Origin: Caulochytrium protostelioides
Taxonomy: Eukaryota > Chytridiomycota > Caulochytriomycetes > Caulochytriales > Caulochytriaceae
Length of the DNA: 64,000 nt
Direction: 5' to 3'
Assembly: GCA_003615045.1 (NCBI GenBank)
Contig: ML014127.1
Coordinates: 1 to 64,000 of the forward strand
Under the pieces are notes generated by a model. That model was not told where the DNA came from. It saw only the letters and a program-made list of their open reading frames with translations, and did no database searches. Both the position numbers and the translations under genes were made by a program. Every line of letters starts with the position of its first letter. Positions within the stretch are counted from its first letter, which is position 1. Of the stretch, positions 40,865 through 51,220 are shown one piece after another.

Positions 40865-42553
40865 ATGATTCCCGCCTTTGTACAGGAAGCGCTGGATCAC
40901 CAGGACGCGATCAAGCAATGCTTCGACTTCTGCATGAACACACCCCACTTGGCCGGGACGACAAACGGTTTCGATGTGCCCGATGGGATCTTGCCGCGCG
41001 AGCTCTTCGCCGCCGTGAGGCTGTGGGACGTGCACATCCAGCCGTACCACTTCAACCTGCCGAGCGGAAAACGCGCGGCCACCATCGACCAGGTCTACGA
41101 TCATCATGCGCCGACACGGTTGCGCATCGCGCGCGGCATGACGTTCATGACCTTCCGCTACCTGCCGACCGGCGAGGACCTCACCGCGATGCCGCTGTGG
41201 GCCCTTAAGAAGTTTCCCGACGCCGCCCCGGCCAGTAGCGCCGCCAACGTCCTGCCCGACTGGGCAGCCTACTTCACGGTGCCGCCTGACACCACCCATA
41301 CCGTGATGCTGTCTCGCAAGGCCAACGGCTCGGCCGGCCATTTCCGTGCGCTGCGGGTTCGCGACACCGGCGATATGCGCCAAGACTACGTCTTCCTCGG
41401 CGGCAGCAAAAACTACCACTGCCTGGTGCGCGATGCGCATGATTTCGATACGTATGCGCACCTGCGCCAGTATAACTATGCTGTCGCCGTGTTGCATGCC
41501 TGTCTGGAAACGTGGCACGCCCTGCCGGATCCCGCGGCGCTCTTTCGCTTCTTGGACGACCGCCGGCTCACGCTGTGCTTGGAGTATGAATCGCCCAACG
41601 ACCGGCACATCGAGACCGTGACGACCCACGCAGCAACCATCGTCGTGTATGCCGCCACGTGTATTTCGGCATGCCTCGACGCCGAGTGGAAGTACTGGTG
41701 CGAGCCACCTCGGGCTATACTTCGCGAACTTGCCGATCTGGGCGTCCATGTGATCCCGTACGAGACCCGACGCCTGGCGGCTCCGCCCGCCTTCACGCGC
41801 GTGCTGCCGGCCATCTTGTGGGACGTGAAGCGGGAATACGGCACTGAAGGCTACGTGCTCTACTGCCTCGACACCGACGGCCGCGTCGTTGGGCTATTGA
41901 AGGCCAAAACGCTGTGGTATTCATTCCTTCGAATGATCCGTGAGCGGGCGCGGAACAAGCTACCGATGCAGAAACATGTCCCGGCTCTGTCCAATGTCGT
42001 CGACCTCTCCGCGTCGGCAAAAACAGCACAAGCGCTGGCGCGAGCAACAGCAACAGAACCGGCGACGGCTCAAGCTGACACGACAATTGCCACCGTGACA
42101 GTCCAGACAGAAGCAGACAGAACCACGCCGAGCGCTGCGGTAAAGAAGTCGGCGCAGCGGTCGAAGGCGGATGAGGCGACGATCCGACAGTTGGCCGCCG
42201 GCATCGACGGCGTCCAGCTGAAGCATGAGAAACCTTCGAAGGCATCAAAGCGGCTGGACGAGACTTATGTCTCGCGGCTCCGCGGCGCGATGGCCAAGGA
42301 CGGGCTGTCGTTCCCGCCCAAATCAGCACCGGCGCAAGCGTGGTTCGAGCTCGCCCACGCCTTCGGGACGTTCCTCAACAACACGGCCACAGAAGCCGAT
42401 CGCGCCTTACTTCATACCGATTTCCCGGCGCTGTGGGCGCGTTTCCTCGACGAGACCAAGCTTTCGGACCGCATCGACACGACCGCGTCACCCGAACCGA
42501 AGGCTATTGTCCAGCTGCGTTCTGGCTTTGCGCCATCCGACGAGATGCCATAA
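40865..42553 (+). CDS. RNA-ligase-like nucleotidyltransferase
   Basis: The 562-residue protein carries, in order, motifs of the covalent nucleotidyltransferase (RNA/DNA ligase, capping enzyme) superfamily: motif I SRKANGSA with candidate adenylated Lys152; a GGSKNYH segment (179-185); motif III-like LTLCLEYES with Glu240; motif IV TEGYVLYC with Glu328; and motif V LLKAKTLWYSFLR with Lys346 and Lys348. The 18-residue gap between motif IV Glu and motif V Lys equals that in yeast tRNA ligase Trl1 (E266 and K284, from memory), and the KAKTLWYSFLRMIRER stretch resembles the Trl1 and T4 Rnl1 motif V region more than DNA ligases. There is no OB fold, kinase or phosphodiesterase domain. A disordered Ala/Thr spacer (about 385-440) leads to a C-terminal helical domain (KSAPAQAWFELAHAFGTFLNN). 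It could seal RNA in repair or tRNA splicing, but activity is inferred. The start context is GCGCCATGA. Confidence 0.72.
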   Translation: MIPAFVQEALDHQDAIKQCFDFCMNTPHLAGTTNGFDVPDGILPRELFAAVRLWDVHIQPYHFNLPSGKRAATIDQVYDHHAPTRLRIARGMTFMTFRYLPTGEDLTAMPLWALKKFPDAAPASSAANVLPDWAAYFTVPPDTTHTVMLSRKANGSAGHFRALRVRDTGDMRQDYVFLGGSKNYHCLVRDAHDFDTYAHLRQYNYAVAVLHACLETWHALPDPAALFRFLDDRRLTLCLEYESPNDRHIETVTTHAATIVVYAATCISACLDAEWKYWCEPPRAILRELADLGVHVIPYETRRLAAPPAFTRVLPAILWDVKREYGTEGYVLYCLDTDGRVVGLLKAKTLWYSFLRMIRERARNKLPMQKHVPALSNVVDLSASAKTAQALARATATEPATAQADTTIATVTVQTEADRTTPSAAVKKSAQRSKADEATIRQLAAGIDGVQLKHEKPSKASKRLDETYVSRLRGAMAKDGLSFPPKSAPAQAWFELAHAFGTFLNNTATEADRALLHTDFPALWARFLDETKLSDRIDTTASPEPKAIVQLRSGFAPSDEMP

Positions 42554-42691
42554 AAATCGTTGGAAGCAAGCCCGCAATCACTCATGCTCGATGGTCGCGT
42601 CACGATGCAGAGGGAGGGAGAGAGCACGGGGTATCAATCATTTCAATAATATTAACTAGATGTCGAGTGACTCAGCCGCTACTTGCGCTGA

Positions 42692-44074
42692 TTATTTGCG
42701 CAGGACGCTGTCAATCTGTCGCCAGAACTCGTATGACGTGTGCATATCCAGGTGGCGTTGGTTGGGATGGATCTAAAAACACCCGGGTCATGAAGGATTT
42801 ATACACCACACAGATGCGCCAGTACACCATGAGAACCAATATTGTCGTGTCGGCATCATCATAGAAAAGGAGCAGTGAGTGACATACTTGCTGGACATAC
42901 AGTGGTTTGACCATTGGATCGCTCGTTCTCTCGAAGCATGATTTGCAGTTGCTTGGCTTACCTCCAGGATCTTGACGTTCCACTGAGCAATCGCGGGCGG
43001 CAGCGGATCGCCGCGCAGCTTGAGGCAGAACCCTTTGACGTGGTGGAAAATCTCGACAGGCTCTTTCCACTTCCAGCCTTTCAGTTGCCATGCCTGGCCC
43101 GTGACAAAGACCGCGACGACGCGCGACCAGTCCGCTGCCGCGAGACGGCTCACACTGTCCACCACCAGGTACTGCCGCGGCAGCCCCGGCGGCGTATTCT
43201 TCGCGTCGCGCTCGATCATCACCGACTGCGGCTTCACGGACTCGCCGGCCTTCCGCTTCTCCTCGACTGGCACCCAGCGGTTTTCCACCAGGAAATCTTT
43301 AGCATTGATGAGCGTGATCGTCGCCTGCGGTGCTGACGGAACAACGATAATCGGGATCCGCTTCGGGTCTTTGGCGGCGGCAGATGCCGATCCAGACGGC
43401 GTCCGCGACATGCTAGCGGTGGGTACGCGCGAGGGGGCCCGTGACGCCGAGGCTGACGCGCTGCCGCTGCGCGTATGCTCAGGCGCGCCTTTCCCATCCG
43501 GCCCCGCGACCTTGCGGAAGGCCATCAGCGCGCTGCGCCGTAGTGACACGAGGCCCTTGGACCCCTTTACGCAGAGGATACTGCTGCGGTCCATCGTCGG
43601 CAGCTCATAGGCTTCGATCGCATCGAGGGCCTTGCGCTTGGTTCCCGCCTTGACCTTCGCGACCAAGGAAAAGATCTCGTCGCATTCGGGATTGCCGCCG
43701 CTGGCCACCGTCGACTCGAGACCCTCGAGCCCCTTCGTCGTGCCTTCCAAGTAGTCTTTGACGGGCTGATAATCGCGGTGCGCGATGTTAGGAAACTCGC
43801 GGTTGAACTCGGCCGATTTTGCGACGCAGACTTTCATGTAGTCCGCCCAGTTGAGCTGGCGGTTCTCATAGAGCAGAACGAGCGCTTCCAAGGGCAGCCC
43901 CTTGAAGCCCGAGGCGTCCGAGAGCGCGATGCGGCGGTCCTCGGCCGGCCCAAACACGATCGTGGACGCCACGCCGAGCGGCTGTGGGTCGCCTGACGGC
44001 GACAGCAGCCTGTAACCGCTTCGGGAGACATGGCTCTCGCGGAGCGCGGTGATCGCCGCCGCTGGGGCGGGCAT
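42692..44074 (-). CDS. CDC73: Cdc73/parafibromin, Paf1 complex subunit (two exons)
   Basis: Exon 1 is 44074 to 42962 (371 codons) and exon 2 is 42772 to 42692 (26 residues plus TAA), giving 397 residues. The intron (42773-42961, 189 nt) has GTAAGC and TTTTTAG ends in phase 0. Cdc73 is a core subunit of the Paf1 complex, which travels with RNA polymerase II and promotes elongation and histone marks. The N-terminal part has GLPLEALVLLYENRQLNWADYM, as in parafibromin. The C-terminal Ras-like domain reads PIIVVPSAPQATITLINAKDFL, VAVFVTGQAWQLKGWKW and VKGFCLKLRGDPLPPAIAQWNVKILE. Exon 2 adds RHLDMHTSYEFWRQID, equivalent to the HLD...FW...LD end of parafibromin. Reading through the intron would replace this conserved end with unrelated residues. 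The Ser/Ala spacer between the domains is usual. Confidence 0.93.
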
Positions 44075-46216
44075 GGTGCCGCCGGCGTTGTCGCGGCCTG
44101 GTCGCGTCAGCGTGGGGCCTCCGGCGGCGTCCTCGCGACCACGTGGTCCGCTGCGAATCGCTTCTCAATGGCCCGCGCTGGCGCAGACCGCTCTCCGTGG
44201 TACGACGCTACTGACGCGCGCTGACTGTGTCGATGATCTTGGGGCAGGCAGACCTGAAACCGCGCCGCATTGGGGGATCGCGCACCGCGTGGCGAATCGA
44301 ACGAATGCGCGCTCAGCGGGAACAGGGGGCTCGCTGGGCTAACTCGGTGGTCGCTGGGTACGGCCAGCAGACGGAGCGTTTCGCACACTGCGTGGATCGG
44401 CGACCCGTATACAAAGGCGCGAGCGGAAAAGACGCGTGGACACGATGACGCGGGGGTGAGCATCCGACGGCCGAGAGAGGGCCGCACGCGTCGCTCGACG
44501 CCATAGGATTCGGACCTCTGAATGATCGACGCCCTCACCGCGTCGCCCACGCCTCGTCCACGTGCTTCGTATCCGATTCATGGGCATGAGAGGCCGCATG
44601 CGTGGTGTCGGAAGGCGCTCGCCGGCCGGCTCGCTAGCCGTCGTTGTCGCCACAGCAGCCGCTGAGCGCGCGGCCCTACTCGCGGGTCGCCATCACGGTC
44701 ACGCCTGCGCCACACGAGCGTGGGGCCGCGTTGTCTCGCCGCCACCCCGTGAGCCGCGCAGTGATGCGCGGCATGCCGCTGATGCTTGTGTGGCGCAGGC
44801 ATTCGCCGACAGAACGATGAGAAAACAAAGCGCCGTCCTGCGGACCGGAAAATCACTGTGTAAATCATTGTTCTGAGCTTCCATGCATCGCTTCGGCAGG
44901 CCGAATTGGCACTTGAGCACTGAATCGGACATACTGAAACGACAGCATTTTGGCGTCTCCATCATGAAGCGGAGGGCTGGATGAGGGCAGCGCTTTCGCC
45001 AAGCGACGATGGAGTCATCGTCGTTCGAGCGGCCTTGACGTCATCTCTGTTCGTTGTCGCCTGCGCCAGGATCGTAATGGGTGACACATCCCCGCATGTG
45101 CGGGCTTACTACCTTGACGCTCTGTTTACACGAGTTTCTCCTGCTGGGTCTCCCAACTATATAGATATGGAGATAACCCCCAATAGATCTCGAGGACACC
45201 GAGCACGAACATCTTTCTGATCGGATGCGCAATTGACTATTGATGCAGACCCGATTTCTCGCTCGGGGGTGCCACGGCATGCTTTCAGTGGTGAGATGCG
45301 GCCATGTGAGGACGTCGCCAGAAGCGCCGGCACAGGCACCGACGACCCGCCACCGCCACGGGAAGGACTCGATCCATGTCCTATCGAATCATGGAAGCCT
45401 GGACCACAGCAAAGAGCCACAGCACGCAGCATCGAGCGTGTGGCATGCTTGATGGCTTCATCTCTCCCGATGGAAACACCGATCTGATTGAGATATCGTT
45501 GTCAGGACTCCTGACACATCCTCCTCGAGGAGTCGCTGTGGCCTACCGTCCGCTCTGAGGAGATGTGGTCGGAAGTGTTTACAGAATGCGATGATCGGTG
45601 TGTGCCCAGCCGGCTCCCCGAGTCGATGGGCTTCTGCGCCCCGTCCTCCCGGCGCCTGTCGGAGTCTCGGCCGTCGTTTCCCGGCGACAGGAGCTGAGCC
45701 ACTCCCGGGCGCCCCATGGCCTCGGCGGCCCCAACTCCGACGTGGCTGCCGCTTGAATGGCGTCGCCGAACCCCCCGACCCGACCGCCCGAGGCCGTGGG
45801 GCCGCTCAGCGCGCCGCGGTAGCGTGCAGCGACCCGCGGCACGCGCTGCCCGCCTCCCACCGCCCGCCTCCGGAGTGCTGCACGGCCCTTCCCTGCCTCG
45901 CACGCCGGTGGCGGCCGCGCGCGCGGCGCGTCGGGGTTAGGCCGCGCCGTGGTGACGCCCCGCAGCCAAACGCCCACGCCCACGCGCAGGGTGCCGGGAC
46001 CAGCCGGCGAGCCCGCTGGGCAAGGCAGGCCTCTCTCGGCCGCCGCGCCGTCGGCCAGGACGGACGAGGGTTGCGGGCGGCGGCCGCGGCCGCGGCATGG
46101 CGGGCCTGGGCATGGACCTGGGCACCCGCCGTGGCACACAGGGCGTCGCCGCCATCCCTGCCGCGACGGGCCGACGCGAGACGACGACGCGAGGGGGTCT
46201 GCCAGGCTCCGGGGGG

Positions 46217-46249
<33 letters not shown>

Positions 46250-46663
46250 ACGACGGCCACGGCCACGGCGGCGAAGGGGGGCCGACGAGCTCCCTCCAGC
46301 GACGGCATCGCTCGAGCCCTCGAGGCGCAGGATGGACCGGCGTCCTGGACCGACGTCCCGGAGGATGCACCGTCTCTCTGGGCAGCACACCCCGCCGCGG
46401 GCGAAGAAAGGGTCGTGATGAGCACATCATCGCTTTCGGTGGAGCCGGACACGGCCACGTCAGGGGCCATTCTCACCGGGTCAGGGTCGCCCACGGGTAT
46501 CCTAACTTGGACCAGACGTGGATGGCGTTCCTTCCCCAAGTCTTCCTTAGCCGCCGACCTGTGTCCGCTCGAACCGTTTCGTGTCTCGGCTTCGTTTTCC
46601 GTCCCCCCCGTTTCCCCCCTCGGTTTCCCCCCTGCTTCGCCGCGAACGCGACCGGTGGCCGCC
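44075..46663. other. Divergent intergenic region between CDC73 and NOP56
   Basis: About 2.6 kb separate the two starts. No gene is recognised. A frame open from 46097 runs into NOP56 but is compositionally biased and unconserved before 46664. A GCCGAC microsatellite lies at about 46219-46250 and a CTATATAGATATGG motif near 45158. A pyrimidine-rich stretch (46590-46640) is probably the NOP56 leader. Confidence 0.5.
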
Positions 46664-48268
46664 ATGCTGTACGTTCTGCACGAGCTCGCCTCCGGGTATG
46701 TGCTCTTCAAGTCGGAGACTCAGGACATTGCGCCGATTCAGGCCTCGGTCGCGGACCTGTCCCTGTTCGGCCGTCAGGTGACCCTCGTCGCCTTTGCACC
46801 GTTCAAGAATGCTGCGCACGCCCTCGAGAACGGCATGGACATCTCGGAGGGTGTCGTCAACCCCTTCCTCAAGGCCTTCCTGGAGCTCAACCTGCCGAAG
46901 GACGCCAAAAAGGGCCAGCTGACGCTCGGCGTCCAGGAGAAGACGCTCGCGTCGGCCATTGTGGGCGAGCTCGGGCTCGAGTGCCGCTGCGACGGCATTG
47001 TCAAGGAAATCGTGCGCGGTGTCCGCTTCCATGCCGCCAAGCTGGTGCCGCAGGCCGCCGGCGCCGCCGTCGGCGCCACGGGCAACGCACTCAACCAGGC
47101 GCAGCTCGGTCTCGGCCACGCGTACTCCCGTGCTAAGGTCAAGTTCAACGTCCACCGCGTGGACACCATGATCACGCAGGCCATTTCGCTGCTCGACACC
47201 CTCGACACCGACATTAACACCTTCACGATGCGTCTGCGCGAGTGGTACGGCTGGCACTTCCCCGAGCTCGCCAAGATTGTCACCCAGGGCCCTGCCTACG
47301 CCCGCGTGGCCGCCATCGTCGCCGACAAGTCCACCCTCGGCGCGCGCCCGGAGTCCATCGCCCAGATCCGCGAGATCCTCGAGGACGACGAGGCCCGCAC
47401 CCAGGCCGTGGTTGATGCGTCCAAGACCTCGATGGGCACGGAGCTCTCGGTGCTGGACTTCCAACACCTCCAGATCTTTACCGAGCGCGTCATCTCGCTC
47501 ATCGGCTACCGCAACAACCTCGTCACCTACCTCGACGAGAAGATGGGCGCGGTCGCCCCGAACGTGTCGGCGCTGCTCGGCGAACGCATCGGCGCGCGCC
47601 TCATCGCCCACGCCGGCTCGCTGACCAACCTCGCCAAGATGCCTGCATCGACGGTCCAGATCCTCGGCGCCGAGAAGGCCCTCTTCCGCGCGCTGAAGAC
47701 GAAGTCGCACACCCCCAAGTACGGTCTGCTGTACCACTCGTCGCCGATCACGCGTGCGTCGCCACGCAACAAGGGCCGCGTCGCGCGCGTGCTCGCCAAC
47801 AAGTCCAGTCTGGCGTCGCGTCTCGACTGTTTCCTGGACACGCCGACGCGCGTGTTCGGCGACGTGCTCCGCGAGCAGGTCGAGAGCCGTGTTCGCTTCC
47901 TCGAGGAGGGCGGCAAGGTCGAGAAGAACTCGGTCGGCATGAAGGCCGCCATGGCCACGCTTGTCGGCGGCCAGGCCGCCGACCTTGCGGACGCCGACTC
48001 CGACTCCGACTCCGACGCGGAGAAGAAGAGCAAGAAGTCCAAGAAGTCCAAGTCCAAATCCGAGAAGGAGGACAAGACGTCGAGCAAGGACAAGAAGAGT
48101 AAGAAGCGCGCATCGGCGGACTCGGACGAGGCCGAGGCGGCCGCCGAGGACACGAAGTCGAGCAAGAAGAGCAAGAAGTCGTCTGCGGAGAAGGAGGAGA
48201 AGGCTGCCAAGAAGTCCAAGTCCGACAAATCGGAGAAGTCCGACAAGAAGAAGAAGTCCAAGGCCTAG
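46664..48268 (+). CDS. NOP56: Nop56, box C/D snoRNP core protein
   Basis: The 534-residue protein begins MLYVLHELASGYVLFK and follows Nop56 throughout. The N-terminal domain binds fibrillarin (VTLVAFAPFKNAAHALENGMDISEGVV). The coiled coil includes LGLGHAYSRAKVKFNVHRVDTMI and NTFTMRLREWYGWHFPEL. The Nop domain has IGARLIAHAGSLTNLAKMPASTVQILGAEKALFRALK. A Lys/Ser/Glu/Asp-rich tail (about 450-534) matches the KKE/D tail of Nop56 and Nop58. The segment LVAFAPF...ALEN...SEGVV is specific to Nop56 rather than Nop58. The protein works in the nucleolus, guiding 2'-O-methylation and processing of rRNA. The chosen ATG (GCCGCCATGC) matches the family start; upstream codons are leader. Codon use is strongly C/G-ending. 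A long frame on the other strand (46547-48427) is its mirror. Confidence 0.95.
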   Translation: MLYVLHELASGYVLFKSETQDIAPIQASVADLSLFGRQVTLVAFAPFKNAAHALENGMDISEGVVNPFLKAFLELNLPKDAKKGQLTLGVQEKTLASAIVGELGLECRCDGIVKEIVRGVRFHAAKLVPQAAGAAVGATGNALNQAQLGLGHAYSRAKVKFNVHRVDTMITQAISLLDTLDTDINTFTMRLREWYGWHFPELAKIVTQGPAYARVAAIVADKSTLGARPESIAQIREILEDDEARTQAVVDASKTSMGTELSVLDFQHLQIFTERVISLIGYRNNLVTYLDEKMGAVAPNVSALLGERIGARLIAHAGSLTNLAKMPASTVQILGAEKALFRALKTKSHTPKYGLLYHSSPITRASPRNKGRVARVLANKSSLASRLDCFLDTPTRVFGDVLREQVESRVRFLEEGGKVEKNSVGMKAAMATLVGGQAADLADADSDSDSDAEKKSKKSKKSKSKSEKEDKTSSKDKKSKKRASADSDEAEAAAEDTKSSKKSKKSSAEKEEKAAKKSKSDKSEKSDKKKKSKA

Positions 48269-49006
48269 AGGGCTCACACCTTCTTCCGCCTTCCACTTTG
48301 GCGCGATGGCACTGGTCGACCGTCTCGATTCGCCCCGCATCAGTGCCATGGCGTCGCTTCCTGCGGTGTACCCTTGGACGCGACTGCCCTGTGATTCGCA
48401 TTTCCCTCCGCTCGATCCTCTCTCCATCCCTCTTATTTTCCCTCCCGATCCGCGTGGCGCGGATCGGGATTCGTAATTTAATGCACGTCAGCACGTCGCG
48501 GAGCGTCTTGCATGAGCTCCAGCACTGAGGCGGGCCGACACAGATTCGTAATTCTTTAAAAAAACTACAAAACGAAAGAAGTCTGGCGGGTCTGTTGAAA
48601 TGTCGATGGGTGGCGGCTTCCTTGCCGATCCGCATCGTAGACATCCACGATGCGGATCGGGGCGTTGGGATGGATGCAGCTCTGATGCCACCTTTCAGTG
48701 GATCGCTTTGTCACATGCTACAGGGGGGAAATAAAATGAAAATCGATTAAAAGAATAGGCGAAAGAAAGCGGTCACGTACAAAAGGAACGCCCGCCTGGC
48801 CTTCACCATCATCATCGTCGTCGCCATTGTCGAGAGACAGCGCGAGACGCAGAAGATGGGCGGTCGAGCGGGGAGGGCGGTCGGACTCCTACCCATAAAG
48901 AGGGGGAGGTACCGATACCATGCCATGCGAGGTGCAACTCAAAAGTAGAAGAAGGGAAAAAAAGAGAGAAAATGGAAAGATGCCAGCAGCGACGAAGAAA
49001 CGTTGT
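48269..49006. other. Convergent intergenic region between NOP56 and LSG1
   Basis: AT-richer than the surroundings (48470-48760), with AAATAAAATG near 48730. It holds the 3' ends of two converging transcripts. I see no gene. Confidence 0.6.
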
Positions 49007-51220
49007 TCACTCATCGTCGTCCGCCGTCCAGCGCGTTCGCCGCTTCTCGTTTTTCTTGCCCTTCTTGTGGTGCTTGCGGTTCTCGAGGGCGCCGAGCTGG
49101 GGAATGCCCGGCTGTTGCGGGTTGATCTGGTGCGTGTTGTTCTGGAAGGGCGTGAGCGCGACCGTGGAATGCGCCGTGACGGCCTTGGCCTTGAGCATGC
49201 CCGCCCGCGAGCGGCGGCCCGTCGTCGCGGGGCCAAAGAAGTTCGCGTCCATGCGGCGGTCCGAGCGGCGCGGCGCCGCGGCCGACGGGGCCGGCGCCGC
49301 GGTCTGACCGTCGCCCATCACGGCGTCGGCCTCCTGGGCCTGGCGGGCAGCCTCGACGCTGGCCGTGTTCTGTTCAGCCAGGCCATCGACCTTGAGACCC
49401 TTCTGCTCGCGGAGGCGCTCGATCATGAGACTGACGGTCTCGCGGTGGTACGCGGCGACGCGCTCCGCGGCGTTCTCACCTAGAAGGAAGGGCGGTGGCG
49501 CCTGGGCATACAGAAGCTTGCCGCTGACGAAGTCTTTAAGGATGTAGCGCGCGGCGCGCGACTCATCTGGCTGGCCCTGGGTGTTGCGGCGGTAGCCGCG
49601 TGCGATGGCATAGCGGCGCAGCATGAGCAGACCCGACACGTGAACGTCAGTCGGGGTGCTGTGAAGGTCCACTTTCCCCGTGACGCCGGCGGCGCTCGAG
49701 AGCGACAGGGCCGTGTCGCCGAGGTGGATGCCGTAGGTCGCCTCGATGATGGCGCGCGGCACGCGCTGGGCCACGAGCTCCGAGGGTGCCGTGTACTCGC
49801 GCATCTGGTCGATCGGCAGGACGCCGTTGCAAACCAAATCGCCCTGCGTTGTCGCGAACGAGGGGAATACCAGACCGGGGCAGTCGCAGAGGATCATTTC
49901 GTCGTCGAGGTGAATGGTCTGGAAGTGCTTCGTCTTGCCAGGCGTCGCGGCGACGGCGACCTTCTTGGCGCCAAGCAGCGCGTTGAGCGTCGACGACTTG
50001 CCGACGTTGGGGTAGCCGACAAAACCGACGATGCGCTTGCGCACGGGCTTGGCGGGAGTCGAAGCGGGTATCCTGTCATCGTGGGCGGCCGCGGCGGCCT
50101 CGGCGCCGGCGTCCCCGGCGGTCGAGTCGTCGGTCGGCTCAGCGGGCGTGCTACTCAACGAGGGCGGACACAGGTCCTTGATCAAGTGATGCAAGTCCAG
50201 GGCGCTGAGCACCTGGGTGGTGTTCATTCCTGGGAACGTGTGCTCGGCTTCTTCGGTGCTCTGCTTGGCGTCCGCATCGTCCGTGTCCATCGCTTCCTTC
50301 GCGGCAGCGTCGTCCGCGTTAGACTCAGCGACATGCTTGTCTTCTTCTTCTTCTTCATCGGAGTCGTCGGACTCGTAGCCGGCTTTGTATGCATCGACCT
50401 CGGCCTGGTCGGCCGCCTTCTCGGCGGCCAGGGCCTCAGCCTCGGCCTTCAGCTTCTCCTGGGTCTGCTCCTCGTTGGCGATGCCTGCCGAGAAGAACGC
50501 GAACTGGAGCCCGAGTTTGGTGAAGGCCGCGGCCCATTCTTCGCGCTGGCGCTGGGTGAGCAGGTCGCTCTTGTTGACGAGCAGCAGACGCACTTTCCGC
50601 GGGTCGAGGTCGTGAATGTAAGCGTCGAGGTCGTCGGAACGGAAGAGCATCGGATTGCGCGCATCGACGATCTGGACCACCATGTCCGAGCGCTCGACCA
50701 CACGCCACAGCTGCCGCCAGATCTCCAGGTTCTTTTCATACGGCGTCATCAGCAGATTCTGCTCTTCCTCGAGGAACGCGAGACCACGGCGCCAGTCGAG
50801 GAAGTGCTTGTTCTCACGCTCGCGCAGCTCGGACGGCGTCGTCGACGTATCCCACTCGGGACGGCGCGGCACCTTCAGCTTCGTGCGCTCTTCCTCGTGG
50901 CGGGCGAGCAGCAGCGCCTCCTTGTCGGGTGACAAGAGGAACGGGTTCAGCGCGACGCCGGACTCGGGGCGGGCCGTCAAAACCTTCACGGCCAGCCGAT
51001 CGGCCGTGAAGTCGGTACCGGCGAGCTGCGCAGTGGAGAGGAACGCCTCGAGGTCATTCTCGTGGACAATCGAGTTGAAGTTGCGGTCGTCCTGCTGGTC
51101 ATACAGCTCGGTGGTGTGTCGCGCGGCATTCTTGCCGGGGCCCTTCGCGTTCTCGACGGGGATAAACCGACTCCGGATCAGGGACCGGCCCAGGCCCGTC
51201 TTCTGTTTCGAGCCAGGCAT
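49007..51220 (-). CDS. LSG1: Lsg1, cytoplasmic GTPase for 60S subunit maturation
   Basis: The 737-residue protein is a circularly permuted GTPase: the G4 motif NKSD (216-219) and a VDARNP motif come before the P-loop GYPNVGKSS (Lys408), followed by the switch TPGKTKHFQT and G3 DCPGLVFPSF. The N-terminus MPGSKQKTGLGRSLIRSR is the conserved Lsg1 start. A long acidic insert (about 270-370: DSDEEEEED, Ala/Asp-rich) lies between G4/G5 and G1, as in other Lsg1 proteins. The C-terminal end is basic (KHHKKGKKNEKRR). Lsg1 releases the export adaptor Nmd3 from pre-60S particles in the cytoplasm. Length is a little over yeast (640) and human (658) because of the insert. The start has a clear ATG at 51220. 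Confidence 0.95.
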   Translation of the reverse strand: MPGSKQKTGLGRSLIRSRFIPVENAKGPGKNAARHTTELYDQQDDRNFNSIVHENDLEAFLSTAQLAGTDFTADRLAVKVLTARPESGVALNPFLLSPDKEALLLARHEEERTKLKVPRRPEWDTSTTPSELRERENKHFLDWRRGLAFLEEEQNLLMTPYEKNLEIWRQLWRVVERSDMVVQIVDARNPMLFRSDDLDAYIHDLDPRKVRLLLVNKSDLLTQRQREEWAAAFTKLGLQFAFFSAGIANEEQTQEKLKAEAEALAAEKAADQAEVDAYKAGYESDDSDEEEEEDKHVAESNADDAAAKEAMDTDDADAKQSTEEAEHTFPGMNTTQVLSALDLHHLIKDLCPPSLSSTPAEPTDDSTAGDAGAEAAAAAHDDRIPASTPAKPVRKRIVGFVGYPNVGKSSTLNALLGAKKVAVAATPGKTKHFQTIHLDDEMILCDCPGLVFPSFATTQGDLVCNGVLPIDQMREYTAPSELVAQRVPRAIIEATYGIHLGDTALSLSSAAGVTGKVDLHSTPTDVHVSGLLMLRRYAIARGYRRNTQGQPDESRAARYILKDFVSGKLLYAQAPPPFLLGENAAERVAAYHRETVSLMIERLREQKGLKVDGLAEQNTASVEAARQAQEADAVMGDGQTAAPAPSAAAPRRSDRRMDANFFGPATTGRRSRAGMLKAKAVTAHSTVALTPFQNNTHQINPQQPGIPQLGALENRKHHKKGKKNEKRRTRWTADDDE

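Noticed and set aside
46547-48427. 626-codon open frame on minus, antisense to NOP56
   Set aside because: Leu/Arg/Ala-rich mirror of the strongly biased NOP56 codons. The poly-Leu stretch is the complement of the Lys/Ser-rich tail.
49640-50932. 430-codon open frame on plus, antisense to LSG1
   Set aside because: Shadow of LSG1; the FFFFF-type stretch is the complement of its acidic run.
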